Of a DNA stretch of 8,378 bases, positions 5,838 to 8,378 are shown piece after piece. Under the pieces are notes generated by a model, which worked only from the letters and a program-made list of their open reading frames with translations, was not told the DNA's origin and did no database searches. This DNA is from Dehalococcoidales bacterium (GTDB taxonomy: Bacteria > Chloroflexota > Dehalococcoidia > Dehalococcoidales > UBA5627), in contig JAQTVR010000042.1 in assembly GCA_028706995.1 (NCBI GenBank), positions 1-8,378 of the forward strand. The letters run 5' to 3'. Position 1 is the stretch's first letter; each line of letters opens with the position of its first letter. The position numbers and the translations under genes were made by a program.

Positions 5838-5869
5838 AATCTTACGTATTTTAGATTAGTGAGGCAGTA

Positions 5870-6241
5870 ATGTTGCAAAGCTATGGTAATATTGCACTGT
5901 TCCTGATAGTGTCCATCTCATTTTCTACCTTGCTGGTACTCCTCCCTGTTGTCCTCAGATTATTCAAGATTGTAACCAAGAAGCCCAATCCTATCAAATA
6001 TACCCCTTTTGAATGCGGCATGGAAACCATCGGTACGAGTTGGGTGCAGTTCAATTTTCGCTATTATTTCTTTGCCCTCATGCTCATTGCTCTGGATATG
6101 ATGATAGTTTTTCTTTATCCATGGGCCGTAGAGCTTAAAAACTTGGGAGCGACGGGATTATGGGGGGCTTTTTCCTTCGTTTTTATAATATTCACCGGAT
6201 ATATATATGCATGGAAAAAGGGGATGCTGGAATGGAAATGA
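5870..6241 (+). CDS. nuoA: NADH-quinone oxidoreductase subunit A
   Basis: NuoA is a small membrane subunit of respiratory complex I at the junction between the membrane arm and the quinone-binding connecting module. The 123-residue product has three membrane helices (about 8-30, 64-86 and 95-115). The conserved loop between the first two reads KPNPIKYTPFECGME (38-52) and contains the invariant Cys (C49) near the quinone channel. Length is standard. The ATG at 5870 has GAGG five bases upstream (5861-5864). It is the first gene of a compact operon; its stop shares four bases (ATGA) with the nuoB start. Confidence 0.96.
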   Translation: MLQSYGNIALFLIVSISFSTLLVLLPVVLRLFKIVTKKPNPIKYTPFECGMETIGTSWVQFNFRYYFFALMLIALDMMIVFLYPWAVELKNLGATGLWGAFSFVFIIFTGYIYAWKKGMLEWK

Positions 6242-6822
6242 TGGATAAATATATCTATTCCGATATCGAGCTGGATATCTACGAAGGAAAAGTAATAGAA
6301 TCGCTGAAAAAGCAGAACCAGCAAGCTATCTCCGACCCTGACGAATGGCTGGATGAAGATATTAGTCGTAATGTGTTGCTGGCTACCGTAGATTCCGTTT
6401 TAAACTGGGCGCGCTGCACAGCGTTGTGGCCTGTTATCTGCTTTCCTGCTTGCTGCGCCTTTGAGTTCATGGGTGCCGCTTCGCCACGTTTCGATATTTC
6501 CCGGTTCGGCATGGAGATACTACGGGCTTCACCGCGCCAAGCGGACCTGATGATAACCGCGGGTACTTTGACATGGAAAATGGCGCCGCAAGTACAGCGT
6601 CTTTACAAACAGATGGCAGAACCGAAATGGGTAATAGCGATGGGGGCATGTGGTATCAACGGCGGCGTTTTTAAGGGGTCCTATGCTGTTGTTCCAGGCT
6701 GGAACAAAATAGTACCCGTTGATATTTACTTACCAGGCTGCCCGCCGCGTCCCGAAGGGCTTCTCTATGCAATAGAAATGCTACGTAAAAAAATAAAAAA
6801 ATCATCATTAAAGAGGCAATAA
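6238..6822 (+). CDS. nuoB: NADH-quinone oxidoreductase subunit B
   Basis: NuoB carries iron-sulfur cluster N2, which passes electrons to quinone at the interface with NuoD. With the start at 6238 the protein has 194 residues. The cluster ligands are present: C72 and C73 in FPACCAFEFMG, C138 in VIAMGAC, and C168 in YLPGCPPRPEGLL. ILRASPRQADLMITAGTLT (94-112) is the family's signature stretch. I chose the ATG at 6238 for its ATGA overlap with the nuoA stop; ATGs at 6232 and 6241 are in frame and also possible, while the frame's first ATG at 6160 would overlap nuoA by 82 bases and add unrelated residues. The first 45 or so residues are acidic and variable, before the conserved VLNWARCTALWP. Confidence 0.95.
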   Translation: MMDKYIYSDIELDIYEGKVIESLKKQNQQAISDPDEWLDEDISRNVLLATVDSVLNWARCTALWPVICFPACCAFEFMGAASPRFDISRFGMEILRASPRQADLMITAGTLTWKMAPQVQRLYKQMAEPKWVIAMGACGINGGVFKGSYAVVPGWNKIVPVDIYLPGCPPRPEGLLYAIEMLRKKIKKSSLKRQ

Positions 6823-6826
6823 GGGG

Positions 6827-7273
6827 ATGGTTTCTCTTTCAGGCAGCGATATAGCAGCAATATTGGGCAAGAATTCAGTGGCTGGGATAATTCAGGTTAA
6901 CCGTGATAACCTGGTAATAGACAGCCAATCGCTGAGAGGAATCGCCTCTTTCCTGAAAGATACTCCAGAGTTCGACTTTGACTATCTTTCCCATATAACG
7001 GTTATCGATTACCCTGTATCTTTCGAGCTGGTCTACCAGCTTATTTCTTTTCGGCACTGCCAGAGTTTCATTTTAAAGATTCGCTGCCGGGATAAGGAAA
7101 CTCCTTCCATTCCTTCAGTCGTTGATATATGGCAGGGGGCCGATTTACAGGAGCGTGAGATCTTCGACCTTGCCGGGGTGGTTTTTGAAGGGCATCCCAA
7201 TATGAAGCGAATTCTACTCTGGGAGGGTTTCGAGGGTTATCCGCTACGTAAGGATTTTAAAAATGACGATTAA
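6827..7273 (+). CDS. nuoC: NADH-quinone oxidoreductase subunit C
   Basis: NuoC (the 30-kDa subunit) is a peripheral scaffold protein that packs against NuoD and NuoB in the connecting module. The 148-residue product has a variable N-terminal alpha/beta part and then the family signature: LQEREIFDLAGVVFEGHPNM (107-126, with ERE and GHPN), KRILLWEGFEGYPLRKDF (127-144). It is on the short side but contains the whole signature and is not fused to NuoD, unlike the NuoCD fusion of enterobacteria. The ATG at 6827 lies four bases after the nuoB stop. AAGAGG at 6811-6816 is the likely ribosome site, since the AAGGGG directly against the ATG is too close. Its end overlaps the nuoD start by 11 bases. 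Confidence 0.94.
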   Translation: MVSLSGSDIAAILGKNSVAGIIQVNRDNLVIDSQSLRGIASFLKDTPEFDFDYLSHITVIDYPVSFELVYQLISFRHCQSFILKIRCRDKETPSIPSVVDIWQGADLQEREIFDLAGVVFEGHPNMKRILLWEGFEGYPLRKDFKNDD

Positions 7274-8366
7274 AACCGGGCTTTTTACCATCAATCTGGG
7301 GCCTTTGCACCCTAGCACACATGGTGTGTTCAGGCTAAGGGCGACACTGGATGGAGAAGTCGTCGTCGATATCGAACCTGTGATAGGCTATCTTCACAGG
7401 GGTATAGAGAAGCTTGCCGAGGGGCGTACATACAAGCAAAACATACCTTTCACAGACAGGCTCGATTACCTTTCCTCCATGTCCAATAACTTCGCTTATG
7501 TCATGGCAGTAGAAAAGATGGCAGATGTACATGTGCCTGAAAGGGCGGAGTATCTCAGGGTGATCATGGCCGAACTGCAAAGGATCGCCAGCCACCTGAT
7601 TGCCGTCGGTTCTCTAGCTAACGACCTGGGTACATTCTTTACACCCTTTCAATATATGTTCAGGGAGAGGGAAAAAATCATCGACCTCTTTGAAATGGTA
7701 TGCGGGCAAAGGCTTAACTATAACTATATGCGGTTTGGCGGAGTCAGCCACGATATACCGGATAAGTTTATCCCCGCCCTCAAGAAGTTTTTAAAGCGAA
7801 TGCCCCGCTATATCGAAGATTATGACAACCTCCTGGCGCAAAACGAAATATTGCTTGCCAGGACAAAGGGCATAGGTATACTTCCCCCCGATAAAGCCAT
7901 TAACTGCTCGATCAGCGGACCCACGCTGCGCGCCAGTGGAATTAACTGGGATATACGTAAAGCAGATCCTTACTCCGTGTATGAACGTTTCGATTTCGAT
8001 ATCCCCCTGGGGGAAAACGGTGACTGCTATGACCGGTACCGGGTTAGAATACATGAAATGGAGCAGAGCCTGCGAATTGTAGAACAGGCTATAGAGCATC
8101 TACCCGGAGGAAGCATCTGCGAAAGAGTCCCTCTCCGCATAAGACCGCCTGCCGGAGAAGTCTATTCCCATATTGAAGCACCGAAGGGCGAGCTTGGTTT
8201 TTATCTTGTGTCGGACGGCACTGAAAGACCCTATCGCTTTCATATCAGGGCTCCTTCGTTCATAAACCTGACAGCCCTGCGAGAGATGACAGTCGGCTGG
8301 AAACTTGCCGATGTAATCGTTATATTCGGCAGTATAGACGTTTGTTTAGGTGAGGTGGACAGGTAA
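7263..8366 (+). CDS. nuoD: NADH-quinone oxidoreductase subunit D
   Basis: NuoD (the 49-kDa subunit) forms the quinone-binding site of complex I together with NuoB and descends from the NiFe-hydrogenase large subunit. The 367-residue product is full length. It opens with NLGPLHPSTHGVFRL (11-25) and holds GYLHRGIEKLAEGRTYKQN (42-60) and TDRLDYLSSMSNN (64-76). By comparison with the Thermus enzyme, H20 and Y69 correspond to the quinone-headgroup ligands. It ends with the typical LGEVDR. The two N-terminal NiFe cysteines are absent (LHRGIEK in place of a CGxC-type motif), so it is a complex I subunit and not a hydrogenase. AAGGAT (7250-7255) precedes the ATG by seven bases. The last residues read IDVCLGEVDR, with an unusual cysteine at 361. 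Confidence 0.97.
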   Translation: MTIKTGLFTINLGPLHPSTHGVFRLRATLDGEVVVDIEPVIGYLHRGIEKLAEGRTYKQNIPFTDRLDYLSSMSNNFAYVMAVEKMADVHVPERAEYLRVIMAELQRIASHLIAVGSLANDLGTFFTPFQYMFREREKIIDLFEMVCGQRLNYNYMRFGGVSHDIPDKFIPALKKFLKRMPRYIEDYDNLLAQNEILLARTKGIGILPPDKAINCSISGPTLRASGINWDIRKADPYSVYERFDFDIPLGENGDCYDRYRVRIHEMEQSLRIVEQAIEHLPGGSICERVPLRIRPPAGEVYSHIEAPKGELGFYLVSDGTERPYRFHIRAPSFINLTALREMTVGWKLADVIVIFGSIDVCLGEVDR

Positions 8367-8378
8367 TGCCGGCAGAGA
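8366..8378 (+). CDS. Start of the next nuo operon gene (cut by the right edge)
   Basis: An ATG overlaps the nuoD stop by one base (TAATG). GAGGTG at 8353-8358 is a well-spaced ribosome site, and the frame is open for the four codons seen (M-P-A-E). By operon context it should be nuoH, if the cluster lacks nuoEFG as in many anaerobes, or else nuoE. Four codons cannot decide. Confidence 0.6.

Larger units (their letters stand above)
5590..5869. other. Intergenic spacer between the phosphoesterase gene and nuoA
   Basis: This 280-bp stretch is strongly AT-rich and has no credible gene. It holds an imperfect hairpin behind the phosphoesterase stop (5620-5663), a (TAA)7 tract (5667-5687), a run of six G's (5694-5699), a 7-bp inverted repeat ATGTAGG/CCTACAT (5747-5753 and 5785-5791), and the nuo promoter with overlapping palindromes (5799-5837). 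The short open frames here are low-complexity and lack ribosome sites. Confidence 0.7.

Noticed and set aside
6160..6237. nuoB starting at 6160
   Set aside because: It would overlap nuoA by 82 bases and add residues that are nuoA read in another frame; the ATGA junction at 6238 is the normal operon pattern.
7263..8366. NiFe-hydrogenase large subunit (Ech/Mbh type)
   Set aside because: The N-terminal CxxC pair is absent, the quinone-site His and Tyr are present, and nuoA, a separate nuoC and a nuoB precede it in complex I order.

Overview
The window has two parts that differ in character: a defence locus on the minus strand (1-3988) and housekeeping or respiratory genes on the plus strand (4198-8378). 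The complex I genes, the absence of sporulation or archaeal features, the moderate GC content and the general look of the Nuo proteins suggest an anaerobic bacterium. My best guess is Chloroflexota, class Dehalococcoidia. This is an impression from protein sequence, not proven, and the window has no rRNA or other taxonomic marker.

Defence locus, read right to left. hsdM (type I DNA methyltransferase) is followed by a 127-bp gap and then by three tightly overlapping genes: an Abi_2/AbiF-like HEPN protein, hsdS (specificity subunit), and the N-terminal part of a DUF3800 protein cut by the left edge. The gap holds a complete miniature RNA gene. It has a near-consensus sigma-70 promoter (TTGACA, 17 bp, TACTAT), a predicted start a few bases before a perfect 10-bp stem that encloses a second stem capped by a GNRA tetraloop (GCAA), and a run of seven U's. 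The abi gene starts with TTG 14 bases after the U-run. This fits the known pairing of AbiF proteins with a structured upstream RNA, reported to act as an RNA antitoxin, the family from which Cas13 is thought to descend. Here the unit sits between the methylase and specificity genes of a restriction system. As a result hsdS and the DUF3800 gene lie downstream of the antitoxin RNA's terminator. No hsdR is visible; it may lie beyond the left edge.

Middle. A 209-bp divergent intergenic region carries back-to-back sigma-70-like promoters for hsdM (leftward) and for a membrane-anchored calcineurin-like phosphoesterase (rightward). The phosphoesterase has three predicted membrane helices, a beta-rich purple-acid-phosphatase-like N-terminal domain, and a full set of metal-binding motifs. 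It probably acts outside the cytoplasmic membrane.

Right part. A 280-bp spacer contains an imperfect hairpin, a (TAA)7 microsatellite, and an extended -10 promoter overlapped by a cluster of TATCATA/TATGATA inverted half-sites. It precedes nuoA-nuoB-nuoC-nuoD, which encode the proton-pumping NADH:quinone oxidoreductase-type complex I (membrane subunit A and connecting subunits B, C and D). The genes overlap or nearly touch, and a further gene starts at the right edge directly after nuoD (nuoH or nuoE; undecidable from four codons).
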